Shown here: in pieces, positions 26,562 to 34,918 of the stretch
Layout: every line of letters starts with the position of its first letter
How positions within the stretch are numbered: the first letter of the stretch is position 1
DNA from: PALSA-1003 sp963741315
Lineage (GTDB): Bacteria; Pseudomonadota; Gammaproteobacteria; Burkholderiales; Casimicrobiaceae
Assembly: GCA_963741315.1 (NCBI GenBank)
Contig: CAVUHK010000001.1
Coordinates: 186,001-250,000 of the forward strand
DNA length: 64,000 nucleotides
Direction: 5' to 3'
Position numbers and translations under genes: made by a program
The notes under the pieces: model-generated
Database searches by the model: none
What the model saw: only the letters and a program-made list of their open reading frames with translations
What the model was told of the DNA's origin: nothing

Positions 26562-27280
26562 GCGAGCGCGATGGCGCCAGCGTCAGGCGGCTAACGCTCG
26601 CCGGACAGGACGTCGAATATCGATTGTTCCGGGCGCGCCGACGTTCGATCGGCATGCTCATCGACCAGAGCGGCCTGACCGTGCGCGCGCCGCCATGGGT
26701 CACCATCCGCGAAATCGAACTTGCGTTGAACGAGCGCGCCGAATGGGTGCTGCGCACGCTGGTCGAGTGGCAGGGGCGCGATCGCGAAGCTCTGCCCGCG
26801 GAGTGGCGCGAAGGCGCCGCATTGCTCTACCAGGGACGCCCGCTGACGCTGGCGCTATTCACCGCCCGACGCCAGGCGATCGCGGCGGACCTGCTGCACC
26901 TGACGGTTCGCCACCCGAATCCCAGCGACGAAGAACAGATCGGTGCGTACGTCGGGCGCTGGCTCAAGGAACAGGCGCTGGCACTGCTCGCACCACGGGT
27001 GGAACATTTTGCCAGCCGGGTGACCACGTCGCCGCCAACGGTCAAGCTGTCGAACGCGCGCACGCAGTGGGGAACGTGCAACCACAAGGGCGAGATCAGG
27101 CTCAACTGGCGCCTGGTGCAGTTACCGCCGCGCATCGCCGATTACGTGGTCGCGCACGAGGTTGCGCACCTCATCGAACTCAATCATTCGCCGCGCTTCT
27201 GGGCGCTGGTCGAGGCGCTGCTGCCCGGCCATGCCGCCGCACGGCGCGAGCTCGATGCGCTGACGCCGCTGCTCGGCTAG
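26558..27280 (+). CDS. YgjP-like (SprT/M48-type) zinc metallopeptidase
   Basis: A ~240-residue YgjP/DUF45 protein. The zinc site VAHEVAHLIELNHSPRFW gives HEVAH plus a third histidine, and the preceding KLSNARTQWGTCNHKGEIRLNWRL is diagnostic of the family. The start is uncertain. Homology begins at about nt 26600 (VEYRLFRARRRSIG), but the only ATG upstream in frame is at 26384, deep inside plsC. A CTG overlapping the plsC stop (CTGA, 26558-26561) would give the expected length; the TTG near 26621 and the ATG at 26656 are alternatives that cut into the conserved strand. Related proteins are poorly characterised proteases or chaperone-like factors. Confidence 0.85.
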   Translation: MSERDGASVRRLTLAGQDVEYRLFRARRRSIGMLIDQSGLTVRAPPWVTIREIELALNERAEWVLRTLVEWQGRDREALPAEWREGAALLYQGRPLTLALFTARRQAIAADLLHLTVRHPNPSDEEQIGAYVGRWLKEQALALLAPRVEHFASRVTTSPPTVKLSNARTQWGTCNHKGEIRLNWRLVQLPPRIADYVVAHEVAHLIELNHSPRFWALVEALLPGHAAARRELDALTPLLG

Positions 27281-27443
27281 CTGTGTAGTCTCAGCAGGTT
27301 GTCCCCTCGATCCAACTGGAAGAAGCTGAAGGCTGGCTACCTTTGGTGGTCGAATGCGGACGCGGGGAATTCAAGTCCATGCCTATTCTGCGTTTGCCTA
27401 TCGACGCGGCGCGAGCTCGAGAGGGGGCTTTGAAACAGTGACG

Positions 27444-29105
27444 ATGTGGACCAGGCTCGTCATGGCCGGCGTGTGCCTGATGTTGGGGCTGCCCGGCATC
27501 GCCGGCGCGGCGGTCGCTGATCCACGAGGTTGGCACGAGGACCTGCTCTTGCTGGAGCGGGAGCTGCCGCGAAGGCACCTCGACTTCTTCAGGTCGACCA
27601 CTCCGCAGGAGTTCCACGATGCCGTGCGCGAGCTGGACGCTCGCATTCCGCGGCTTTCGCTCCCGCAGTTCGTCGTGGGCCTGTTGAAGCTCGTCGCCAT
27701 GGCGGGGCCGGGCAATGGACACACGTACATCCTGAAGACGGGTGATTCGACATCGGACTTCCTTGCCTCCGAGCAAAACACGCCCTCGGCGATTGAAAAT
27801 CTGCGAGCGCTGGGCTTTGGGCAGCTGCCGATTGGCTTCTATCTCTTCAAGGACGGTCTGTATGTCCGCACGTCCACACCCGGATACGAGGAGCTCCTCG
27901 GCGCACGGGTCCTGAGGATCGGCAGCCAAAGTGCAGAAGAAGCATTGCGAGCCGTTGGCGAGCTCGTCGCCAAGGACAATTCTCAGGGGATCAAGGCCAA
28001 CGGTCCGCGCTATCTCGCAGTACCGGAGATCTTGGTCGGTCTGGACATCGCGTCGGATCCCAAGTCGATCATGATCGAGGTAGAGACGAAATCGAAATCG
28101 TTGAAGCGCGAGCTGAAACGAATTGCTCTGGATTCGCCGGCATCACGCGACATGCGCACGTCGGAATCCGCGCCGCTGTACCTGAGTCACCTGCGCAGCT
28201 ATTTCTGGTCCCAGAAGATTCCGGAATATGCGACGTACTACGTCCAATGGAATGCGGTGCGTGATGGCGATGGGAAAAGTGCAACGGATTTCCTGCTGGC
28301 TGCCATCGATGACTTCGATCGCAGCGATGCAACCAAGCTGGTGCTCGACCTGCGCTTCAATCCGGGCGGAAATACATCGCTGACAACCCCAGTCCTGCTG
28401 GGCATGATTCGGTCACCGAAGCTGCAACGGCGCGGAAGCTTGTTCGTGCTGGTCGGTCGAGAGACCTTTTCCGCAGCAATGAACCTTTGCAATGCGCTTG
28501 AGCGCTTCACTCCGGCCATCTTTGTCGGGGAGCCCACCGGCGGGTCGCCGGGATTTTTCGGCGACAACGTGGCAATCACCCTGCCCCATACGAAGCTGGA
28601 AGTGCGCATTTCGAACGTATGGTGGCAACTGATGGACTCGCGCGACACCCGCCCCTGGATTCCTCCAGAAGTCGCTGCGGAGCCAACCGCAGCCGAATAT
28701 GTGAACGGGGCGGATCCCGCGTTGCAATCCGTCCTTGCCTATGCGGCGCCGACCGATTACGTGCGATGGATCCGAGACGCGGCGCGCTTGGGCGCAGCAG
28801 AAGTGCGTGAAGCAGTCAGAGCATGGCAAGCGGATGATCGCGCACGTTACCTCGATCTCGAGAACGCCTTGAACGCCGCCGGATACGCGTTGTTGGCCGC
28901 CGGCAAGGCAGGCGATTCGATCGCGGTCCTAACGCTCGCGGTCGGGATCTATCCCAACGCGTCCAATCTGTTCGACAGCCTGGGTGAGGCGTACCTGTCC
29001 GCCGGTGACGCGCGAAATGCCCTCAAGAACTACGAACGTTCGCTCCAGTTGAATCCGAAGAACTTCAACGCTGAACAACAGCTCTCGGTGCTTCGCAGGC
29101 CGTAG
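27444..29105 (+). CDS. Exported S41-family peptidase-like protein with C-terminal TPR repeats
   Basis: A 553-residue protein. The ATG at 27444 opens a signal peptide (MWTRLVMAGVCLMLGLPGIAGA). The central region is an S41 tail-specific protease fold: LVLDLRFNPGGNTSL is the strand before the oxyanion loop, and GRETFSAAM places a serine at residue 343 in the nucleophile position, followed by VGEPTGGSPGFFGDN. The last ~80 residues carry tetratricopeptide repeats (SLGEAYLSAGDARNALKNYERSLQLNP). No PDZ domain is evident. Codon use looks less GC-biased than in the neighbours, which suggests later acquisition. The 163 nt before it show no clear promoter. The substrate is unknown. Confidence 0.8.
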   Translation: MWTRLVMAGVCLMLGLPGIAGAAVADPRGWHEDLLLLERELPRRHLDFFRSTTPQEFHDAVRELDARIPRLSLPQFVVGLLKLVAMAGPGNGHTYILKTGDSTSDFLASEQNTPSAIENLRALGFGQLPIGFYLFKDGLYVRTSTPGYEELLGARVLRIGSQSAEEALRAVGELVAKDNSQGIKANGPRYLAVPEILVGLDIASDPKSIMIEVETKSKSLKRELKRIALDSPASRDMRTSESAPLYLSHLRSYFWSQKIPEYATYYVQWNAVRDGDGKSATDFLLAAIDDFDRSDATKLVLDLRFNPGGNTSLTTPVLLGMIRSPKLQRRGSLFVLVGRETFSAAMNLCNALERFTPAIFVGEPTGGSPGFFGDNVAITLPHTKLEVRISNVWWQLMDSRDTRPWIPPEVAAEPTAAEYVNGADPALQSVLAYAAPTDYVRWIRDAARLGAAEVREAVRAWQADDRARYLDLENALNAAGYALLAAGKAGDSIAVLTLAVGIYPNASNLFDSLGEAYLSAGDARNALKNYERSLQLNPKNFNAEQQLSVLRRP

Positions 29106-29240
29106 CCATGCGCGCCAGCACCGCATCCGCATCTGGCCTGCTGGGGATAACGTTCTGGGTCTCCACAACAGGCCGCAGCAGCGGAGGACCCGCCGACGCG
29201 ACGTGATCGCATTGACGGCGCGAGGAGGCCGTGGCGTGCG

Positions 29241-29588
29241 TTACGCCGGAGCGCGCGGCGGGACGGGCAGGTCAGCGAAATCGACAGCGATCTCCGCCTG
29301 GGCGCGAAGCAGGCTGCTCAGCGCCGCGCCGAGCATGGAGCCATCGCGGGTGTCGCGCCACGCGCCCTCGCTGGCGCGGAAATGAAAACCGCCGGATTTG
29401 GCCGCGACCCAGACTTCCCGGCTGGGCACGTGCCGATTGACGATCAACTTGCCGCGCTCACCGCAATCGATGGTCAGGACGCCGTCGTTGAGCGTCCAGT
29501 CGACGTCGGCATCGGCCGCGTCGAGCGCCTGGCCGATCGCCCGCAGAACCCGGTCGGCGAGCGCGCTGAAGTCGCTCTCGTCGCTCAT
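29241..29588 (-). CDS. cyaY: Iron donor protein CyaY (bacterial frataxin)
   Basis: A 115-residue frataxin that binds iron and modulates IscS in iron-sulfur cluster assembly. Landmarks are an acidic first helix (SDFSALADRVLRAIGQALD), the strand segment DVDWTLNDGVLTIDCGERGKLIVNRHVPSREVWVAAKSGG, and FHFRASEGAWRDTRDG. It is divergent from lptM and lysA, as in many proteobacteria. The intergenic 135 nt on its 3' side, shared with the convergent S41 gene, shows no clear terminator. Confidence 0.93.
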   Translation of the reverse strand: MSDESDFSALADRVLRAIGQALDAADADVDWTLNDGVLTIDCGERGKLIVNRHVPSREVWVAAKSGGFHFRASEGAWRDTRDGSMLGAALSSLLRAQAEIAVDFADLPVPPRAPA

Positions 29589-29648
29589 CCTGCGACGCCA
29601 CGGCAGCGTGCTAGACTCGCCGACAAGATCACGATGATTTGCAGTCGC

Positions 29649-29861
29649 ATGACGCTCCGCATGTTACGCCGATTAATTGCCGGATTCGCAGTCACCATCG
29701 CGATTGGCGCGGTGGCCGGCTGCGGCATCAAGGGCCCGTTGAAACTGCCGCCTGCGAAGCCGGGGGCGCCGGAATCCGCGCCCATGCCGCTCCCTTCGCG
29801 GCCCGACTCCGACACCATCGCTCCCGTCATTCCAGACTCCGAAACCGAGGGCGTCAAGTAA
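29649..29861 (+). CDS. lptM: LptM (YifL-like) small lipoprotein
   Basis: A ~70-residue lipoprotein that in E. coli helps assemble the LptDE lipopolysaccharide translocon. The lipobox AVAGC (Cys25 with this start) is followed by the invariant GIKGPLKLPP of the family and a proline-rich tail. Three in-frame ATGs (29634, 29649, 29661) are possible, and none has a strong ribosome site; the hydrophobic helix begins at 29661. Its TAA overlaps the ATG of lysA (TAATG), coupling the two. Confidence 0.87.
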   Translation: MTLRMLRRLIAGFAVTIAIGAVAGCGIKGPLKLPPAKPGAPESAPMPLPSRPDSDTIAPVIPDSETEGVK

Positions 29862-31105
29862 TGTCGGTCTTCGCCGAGCGCGACGGCGAACTCGCCGCCG
29901 AGGGCGTTCCGCTGGCCGACATCGCGGCGCGTTTTGGCACGCCCTGCTTCGTATACTCCCGCGCCGCGATCGAGTCGGCGTACCGCGCCTTCGACGACGC
30001 CTTGGCCGGCACGCCGCACCTCGCGTGTTACGCAATGAAGGCCAATTCCAATCTCGCCGTGGTCAATCTGCTGGCGCGGCTCGGCAGCGGCTTCGACATC
30101 GTCTCGGGCGGCGAACTCGCGCGCGTCATCGCCGCCGGCGGCGACCCCGGCAAGGTTGTCTTTTCCGGTGTCGGCAAGACCGAAGCCGAGATGACCCAGG
30201 CGCTCGAGGTTGGGATTCTCTGCTTCAACGTCGAGTCGGCCAGCGAACTCGAACATCTGCAGCGGGTCGCGCAGCGCATGGGCAAGCGCGCGCCGGTCAG
30301 CTTCCGGGTCAATCCGGACGTGGACCCCAAGACGCACCCGTACATCTCGACCGGACTCAAGGAATCCAAATTCGGCGTGGCGCTGGCCGCGGCGCCGGCC
30401 CTCTATCGACACGCCGCGACATTGAGCCATATTGTCGTGCGCGGCATCGACATGCATATCGGCTCGCAGATCACCGAACTCGCGCCTTATGTGGAAGCCG
30501 CGGGCAAGGCTTTCGCGCTGGTCGACCAGCTTGCAGCCGAAGGCATCGATCTGGAGCATATCGACCTCGGTGGCGGCATCGGGATCCGCTATCGCGACGA
30601 AGAAACCATCGATCCCTACCAGTACGCGCTGGCGATCCGCGACGTGGCTGGCAGACGCGAGCTCAAGCTGCTTTTCGAGCCGGGTCGCGTGCTGGTGGGC
30701 AATGCCGGCGTGCTGCTGACGCGCGTCGTATACCTCAAGCCGGGACCCGAAAAGAACTTCGCGATAGTCGACGCCGCCATGAACGATCTGCTCCGGCCCG
30801 CGCTCTACGACGCCTGGCACGATGTGCGGCCGGTACGTCGGCGCAGCGTGCCGCCGGCCATCTGGAACATCGTTGGTCCGGTCTGTGAAAGTGCCGATTT
30901 TCTGGCGCACGACCGCAGCCTCGCGCTTGTCGAAGGCGATCTGCTGGCGATCGGTTCGGCAGGCGCTTACGCGATGGCGATGAGCTCCAATTACAACTCC
31001 AGACCGCGCGCTGCGGAGGTCATCGTCGACGGCATTTCGATGCACCTGGTGCGCGCGCGCGAGACCGTCGAAGAACTCTACGCGCGCGAAAATTTGCTGC
31101 CTTGA
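29861..31105 (+). CDS. lysA: Diaminopimelate decarboxylase
   Basis: A 414-residue fold-type III PLP enzyme making L-lysine from meso-diaminopimelate. The PLP lysine is K60 (YAMKANSN). Other marks are SGGELARVIAAG, GVGKTEAEM, the glycine loop DLGGGIGIRY, FEPGRVLVGNAGVL, and the active-site cysteine C342 in GPVCESADFL from the partner subunit. The ATG at 29861 overlaps the lptM stop. Frataxin, LptM and LysA form a conserved neighbourhood in betaproteobacteria. Confidence 0.96.
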   Translation: MSVFAERDGELAAEGVPLADIAARFGTPCFVYSRAAIESAYRAFDDALAGTPHLACYAMKANSNLAVVNLLARLGSGFDIVSGGELARVIAAGGDPGKVVFSGVGKTEAEMTQALEVGILCFNVESASELEHLQRVAQRMGKRAPVSFRVNPDVDPKTHPYISTGLKESKFGVALAAAPALYRHAATLSHIVVRGIDMHIGSQITELAPYVEAAGKAFALVDQLAAEGIDLEHIDLGGGIGIRYRDEETIDPYQYALAIRDVAGRRELKLLFEPGRVLVGNAGVLLTRVVYLKPGPEKNFAIVDAAMNDLLRPALYDAWHDVRPVRRRSVPPAIWNIVGPVCESADFLAHDRSLALVEGDLLAIGSAGAYAMAMSSNYNSRPRAAEVIVDGISMHLVRARETVEELYARENLLP

Positions 31106-31184
31106 AGCGCTGCGCGTTGTCGAAAAATGCATGTGCAAATTCGCAACAGTGACGCGCAGCGTCACTCAAATCGGCAATTAAATC

Positions 31185-31212
31185 TTGTATTTCGAATAAA
31201 ATTGGCTAGAAT
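31185..31212 (+). promoter_or_regulatory. Promoter for the histone H1-like gene
   Basis: TTGTAT (31185-31190) and TAGAAT (31207-31212) are spaced by 16 bases in a locally AT-rich stretch, unusual in this window. Transcription would start near 31219, leaving a leader of about 119 nt before the preferred start codon at 31338. Confidence 0.6.
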
Positions 31213-31337
31213 TCAGGCAGCAGGTGTCAATGGGTTTGTCAAGAGGTCAAGTAACACTCTTCGACAAAATCGGCGAAGCCTGCGATGAAACAGAAGCACT
31301 CATAACAGTTATGGCAACTCAGACAGGAGAACCAAAG

Positions 31338-31691
31338 ATGATGGCAGACATGTTGACGATGGCGTCCCCGGCCGCTCCGGCCGCAGCGCCCAAGAAGAAG
31401 GCCAAGAAGAAGGCGGCCACGAAGAAGAAGGCTGCGAAGAAGAAGGCTGCCCCGAAGAAGAAAGCGGCGAAGAAGAAGAAGGCCGCCCCCAAGAAGAAGG
31501 CTGCCAAGAAGAAGGCCGCCCCCAAGAAGAAGAAGGCCGCAAAGAAGAAGGCTGCCCCGAAGAAGAAGAAGGCTGCCCCGAAGAAGAAGAAGGCTGCCAA
31601 GAAGAAGGTCGCGAAGAAGAAGGCCGCGCCCAAGAAAAAGGCAGCGAAAAAGAAGCCCGCCAAAAAGGCCCGCAAGGCCAAGAAGGTCTGA
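31338..31691 (+). CDS. Lysine/alanine-rich histone H1-like DNA-binding protein
   Basis: A 117-residue very basic protein. After a short start (MMADMLTMASPAAPAAAPKKK) it consists of tandem KKAA, KKKAAP and KKAAKK units up to the last residue. Such proteins resemble the tail of eukaryotic H1 and bacterial homologues such as Bordetella BpH1 and Pseudomonas AlgP, which coat DNA non-specifically. The ATG at 31338 is favoured by AGGAG at 31325-31329. Earlier in-frame starts (GTG 31224, ATG 31230, ATG 31311) lie within the transcript and could add up to 38 non-basic residues. The AAG-rich repeats can expand or contract by slippage. Confidence 0.85.
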   Translation: MMADMLTMASPAAPAAAPKKKAKKKAATKKKAAKKKAAPKKKAAKKKKAAPKKKAAKKKAAPKKKKAAKKKAAPKKKKAAPKKKKAAKKKVAKKKAAPKKKAAKKKPAKKARKAKKV

Positions 31692-31734
31692 GCTTCGAGC
31701 AGCGAAACGTCCGTCGCAAGACTGCGATGGACCT

Positions 31735-31768
31735 CAAAACAGGCGACGCGGAAGTGTCGCCTGTTTTG
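31735..31768. terminator. Bidirectional rho-independent terminator
   Basis: CAAAACAGGCGAC (31735-31747) and GTCGCCTGTTTTG (31756-31768) form a perfect 13-bp stem with an 8-base loop. The T-rich arm ends each strand, so it can stop both the histone-like gene (+) and mltD (-), which converge here. Confidence 0.9.
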
Positions 31769-31785
31769 TTTGTGGGCTACGAATT

Positions 31786-33408
31786 CTAAGGGTGCGTGCC
31801 CGCCGCCACGCGCGGTCGCGCTGACGGTTTTGGAGCTGGCCGCGTGCCGTGCGCCGAAGTCCTCGACACGCTCGATTTCTTGCGGCTCTGCTTGGCGGCG
31901 CCGGCGGGTCCGGCGTCGCTGATGATGCGCAGCTTCTGGCCCGGCACGAGCTTGGTGGCCGCGCCGGCGTTCCACGCCTTCAGGTCCTGCTGGGAGACGT
32001 CGTAGCGGGCGGCGATCGATGCCAGCGTGTCGTTCTTGCCGATGCGGTGGTACACGGTGCGACCGCTCGGCACCGCGGTGAACACGGTGTTCTGCAGGGT
32101 CGCTGCGGTCGCGTCCGACGGCGCCTGCGATGGCACCAGCAGCGCATGGCCAACAGGAACCGTGGCCCGCGCGCCGATGCCGTTGACCGTTCGCAACGTC
32201 TCCAGCGGCAGGCCGAAGCGAGCGGCGACCTGCGGCAGCGTGTCGCCCGGCTTGGTCTTGTAGGCCTGCCAGGTGACCATCGGCTGGTCGGAGAGTTCGA
32301 GCTTTTCGGCGAACAGTTCGGCCTTGTCGTAGGGCAGCAGCAGCGTCGCGCCATCGGCTCCCGCGATCACCGGCCGATTGTGCTGCGGGTTGAGCGAGAG
32401 GAATTCGTCGAGAGGCATCTCGGCGAGCTGGGCTGCGATCTTAACGTCCATCTTCTTCGAGGTACGAACGACCGCGAAATAGGGCGCATCGGGAATGTCG
32501 GCGAGCTCCAGGCCGAAGGCTTCGGGGTCGCCGACGATGTTCTTGACCGCCTGCAGCTTGGGCACGTACTGGCGGGTCTCGACAGGCATCGACAGGCTCA
32601 GGTAATCGATGGGCAGGCCACGTTTGGAGTTGCTGGCCTGCGCGCGACGCACTGAACCTTCGCCCCAGTTGTACGCCGCCAGCGCCAGATGCCAGTCGCC
32701 GAATTCGGCGTAGAGTTTCTGCAGATAATCGAGCGCGCTGTCGGTGGCGGCCACGACGTCGCGTCGCTCGTCGAACCACCAGTTCTGCTGCAGGCCGTAG
32801 TGCTTGCCGGTGGACGGAATGAACTGCCAGATTCCAGACGCGCGGCTGCGCGAGTACGCCATCGGGTTGTAGGCACTTTCGATCATCGGCAGGAGCGCGA
32901 CCTCGGTAGGCATTCCGCGCTTCTGGACCTCGCTGACGATGTAATACAGGTAGCGCCGGCTGCGATCGACCATCCGCGCCACGTAGTCCGGCCGGGACGC
33001 GTACCATGCCTCGGATTGCCTGACCTCGGCGGTCTCGAGGTCCTTGAGCGCGAATCCATCGCGAATGCGCGTCCACAGATCGCCGTATTCGGAGCGCAGC
33101 TCGATGGTCGCGTTGGTAACCGAATCGGGATCGCCGCCGTCCGCCCTGAACACCGGCGCCGGCAGTTCGACAGGCACTTCAACGATGGCGACTGGCGTCT
33201 CGGGTACGGCCTCGGGCGGAGGCACGAACGCGATCGGTTCCTGCGGCATGCGTGGCGCGGTCGCGCAGGCAGCGAGCGCCAGGGTCAGGACAAGTACGGA
33301 TACGGCGCGTGGAAGATGGTTGGCGGCGACTGGCAAGGTGCCGCGATGGTAGGGGTCGGCGTTCGTTCGAGTCAAGCGATGCGCGGGCTTCAAAAGCTGT
33401 TCTTCCAC
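31786..33408 (-). CDS. mltD: Membrane-bound lytic murein transglycosylase D
   Basis: A 540-residue outer-membrane lipoprotein that cleaves peptidoglycan. The lipobox is LAAC (Cys48). The SLT domain has the catalytic glutamate E177 in MIESAYNPMAYS, then GIWQFIPSTGKHYGL and LALAAYNWGEGSV. Two LysM modules follow (from YKTKPGDTLPQVAARFG and from YHRIGKNDTLASIAARYD), ending in a basic tail. The start is uncertain. The GTG at 33408 overlaps gloB and gives an unusually long 47-residue leader; a TTG at 33336 would give a normal 23-residue signal. The mltD-gloB order matches E. coli. Confidence 0.92.
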   Translation of the reverse strand: MEEQLLKPAHRLTRTNADPYHRGTLPVAANHLPRAVSVLVLTLALAACATAPRMPQEPIAFVPPPEAVPETPVAIVEVPVELPAPVFRADGGDPDSVTNATIELRSEYGDLWTRIRDGFALKDLETAEVRQSEAWYASRPDYVARMVDRSRRYLYYIVSEVQKRGMPTEVALLPMIESAYNPMAYSRSRASGIWQFIPSTGKHYGLQQNWWFDERRDVVAATDSALDYLQKLYAEFGDWHLALAAYNWGEGSVRRAQASNSKRGLPIDYLSLSMPVETRQYVPKLQAVKNIVGDPEAFGLELADIPDAPYFAVVRTSKKMDVKIAAQLAEMPLDEFLSLNPQHNRPVIAGADGATLLLPYDKAELFAEKLELSDQPMVTWQAYKTKPGDTLPQVAARFGLPLETLRTVNGIGARATVPVGHALLVPSQAPSDATAATLQNTVFTAVPSGRTVYHRIGKNDTLASIAARYDVSQQDLKAWNAGAATKLVPGQKLRIISDAGPAGAAKQSRKKSSVSRTSAHGTRPAPKPSARPRVAAGTHP

Positions 33409-34154
33409 GCGCGGAGTTCCGCAAATACGCCGACACGGTCGCGCAGGGGCCGCCCCGCGCGCCGCTCGACGGCGGCGCGCACGCTCGCTTCGCCGGCACG
33501 CAGGAACGGGTTGGTGGAGCGTTCTTCGGTCATGGTAGAGGGCAGTGTGGGCACGCCGCGGTCGCGCTTCGCCTGCTCGCGCGCCTGGCGCTGCAGCAAA
33601 GCGTCGCGCCCGGGTTCGACCGCAAGTGCGAAGCGAAGGTTCGACAAGGTGTATTCATGGCCACAATAGACTGCCGCATTGCCCGGTAACGCGGCGAGCT
33701 TGTCCAGCGACGACACCATCTGCGTCGGCGTGCCTTCGAACAGTCGTCCGCAACCCGCCGCGAACAGCGTGTCGCCGCTGAACACGAGGTCCTTGCCGAC
33801 GAAGGCGATATGCCCTGCCGTGTGGCCCGGAATGTCGAGCACGGAGAGTTCGAGACCGAGGCCGGGCACGACGATTGCGTCACCTTCGACCAGCGCATGC
33901 GTGCGCCCTGGAATGATTTCGTGGGCGGGACCGAACACAGAAACCTGCCCGCGCGACAGCAGCGCCGGAATGCCGCCGACGTGATCGCCATGATGATGCG
34001 TTGCGAGGATGGCGCTGAGCGCCACTCCTTCGCGCTCGAGATACGCGATGACCGGTGCGGCATCGCCCGGATCGACGACCGCCGCGACGTTGCCGTCGCG
34101 CAGGAGCCAGATGTAGTTGTCGGAGAAGGCGGGGATGGGGATAATCGTGGGCAT
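33390..34154 (-). CDS. gloB: Hydroxyacylglutathione hydrolase (glyoxalase II)
   Basis: A 254-residue metallo-beta-lactamase-fold enzyme hydrolysing S-lactoylglutathione in methylglyoxal detoxification. The metal motif T-H-x-H-x-D-H is at residues 52-58 (THHHGDH); further ligands are in DIPGHTAGH and FSGDTLFAAGCGR. The C-terminal HAGH domain has the glutathione-binding region NLRFALAVEP and NPFLRAGE. The canonical start MPTIIPIPAFSDNYIW uses the ATG at 34154, which overlaps on the other strand with the start of the next gene. Confidence 0.95.
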   Translation of the reverse strand: MPTIIPIPAFSDNYIWLLRDGNVAAVVDPGDAAPVIAYLEREGVALSAILATHHHGDHVGGIPALLSRGQVSVFGPAHEIIPGRTHALVEGDAIVVPGLGLELSVLDIPGHTAGHIAFVGKDLVFSGDTLFAAGCGRLFEGTPTQMVSSLDKLAALPGNAAVYCGHEYTLSNLRFALAVEPGRDALLQRQAREQAKRDRGVPTLPSTMTEERSTNPFLRAGEASVRAAVERRAGRPLRDRVGVFAELRAWKNSF

Positions 34155-34908
34155 GGCCGAATCTTCGATACTGCCGCAGAGCCTGTCAACCGGAACACTT
34201 GCCGCCTGGTTTGCGACGCCGCTGGGAAGTTACCTGCGGGAGCGTGAGCAAGCCTATTTCGACGCGACGCTGGCCGACATCTTCGGCTATCACGCGCTGC
34301 AGGTCGGGTTGCCCGAGTACGCGTTCCTTCAAGCGTCGCGCATCACGACCCGCGTCACCATCGACCTCGAGGAACCCGCGCAGGTGCTGGCCGATCCGCA
34401 CTGGCTGCCCTTCGCCGAGAACAGCATGGACCTGATCGTGCTGCCGCATACGCTCGAGTTCACCGACCAGCCGCACCAGCTGCTGCGCGAGGTCTATCGC
34501 GTCATCCGCCCCGAAGGCCAGGTGGTGATCGCCGGCTTCAATCCGTTCTCGCTGTTCGGCGCCAAGCGCTATTTCGGGCGCGAGCAGACGATGCCGTGGA
34601 ATGGCAACTTCATCCCGCTGTATCGACTCAAGGACTGGCTGGCACTGCTCGGCTTCGAAGTCACCGGCGGCAAGCTCGACGCCTATGTTCCGCCGTTCGC
34701 CCGTGAAAAATGGCTGCATCGCTTCGAATTCTGCGAAAAGGCCGGCGATCGCTGGTGGCCCGTCGCCGGCGGTGTGTATTTCCTGCGCGCGACCAAGCGC
34801 CTGCTCGGCATGCGCGTGATCACCCCGGCGTGGACCCGCAGGGTGCGCAAGAAGTCGCTCGCGCAGGCAGCCCGGCAGGCGCGCGAATGCGCCGACGTCC
34901 TCGAGTGA
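34153..34908 (+). CDS. SAM-dependent methyltransferase (YafS-like)
   Basis: A 251-residue class I methyltransferase-like protein. The opening AAWFATPLGSYLREREQAYFD and the later DLIVLPHTLEF, LREVYRVIRPEGQVVIAGFNPFSLFG match the YafS group, which lies next to rnhA and gloB in many proteobacteria. The glycine-rich SAM loop is degenerate (no clear GxGxG), which is common in this group. The ATG at 34153 shares bases with the divergent gloB ATG (CATG, 34152-34155). A longer start at 34117 would overlap gloB further. The substrate is unknown. Confidence 0.83.
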   Translation: MAESSILPQSLSTGTLAAWFATPLGSYLREREQAYFDATLADIFGYHALQVGLPEYAFLQASRITTRVTIDLEEPAQVLADPHWLPFAENSMDLIVLPHTLEFTDQPHQLLREVYRVIRPEGQVVIAGFNPFSLFGAKRYFGREQTMPWNGNFIPLYRLKDWLALLGFEVTGGKLDAYVPPFAREKWLHRFEFCEKAGDRWWPVAGGVYFLRATKRLLGMRVITPAWTRRVRKKSLAQAARQARECADVLE

Positions 34909-34918
34909 GCGGCGCCGC

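Noticed and set aside
29116..29146. CCAGCA/TGCTGG as a terminator between the S41 gene and cyaY
   Set aside because: Only six base pairs with an 18-base loop and no T-run.
29639..29860. Extension of lysA upstream to 29639
   Set aside because: The region encodes LptM in another frame with a lipobox and conserved GIKGPLKLPP; the lysA start at 29861 gives the normal length.
31381..31680. Repeats in the KKAA region as a CRISPR-like or satellite array
   Set aside because: The units are irregular, in-frame codons of the histone H1-like protein, without spacers.
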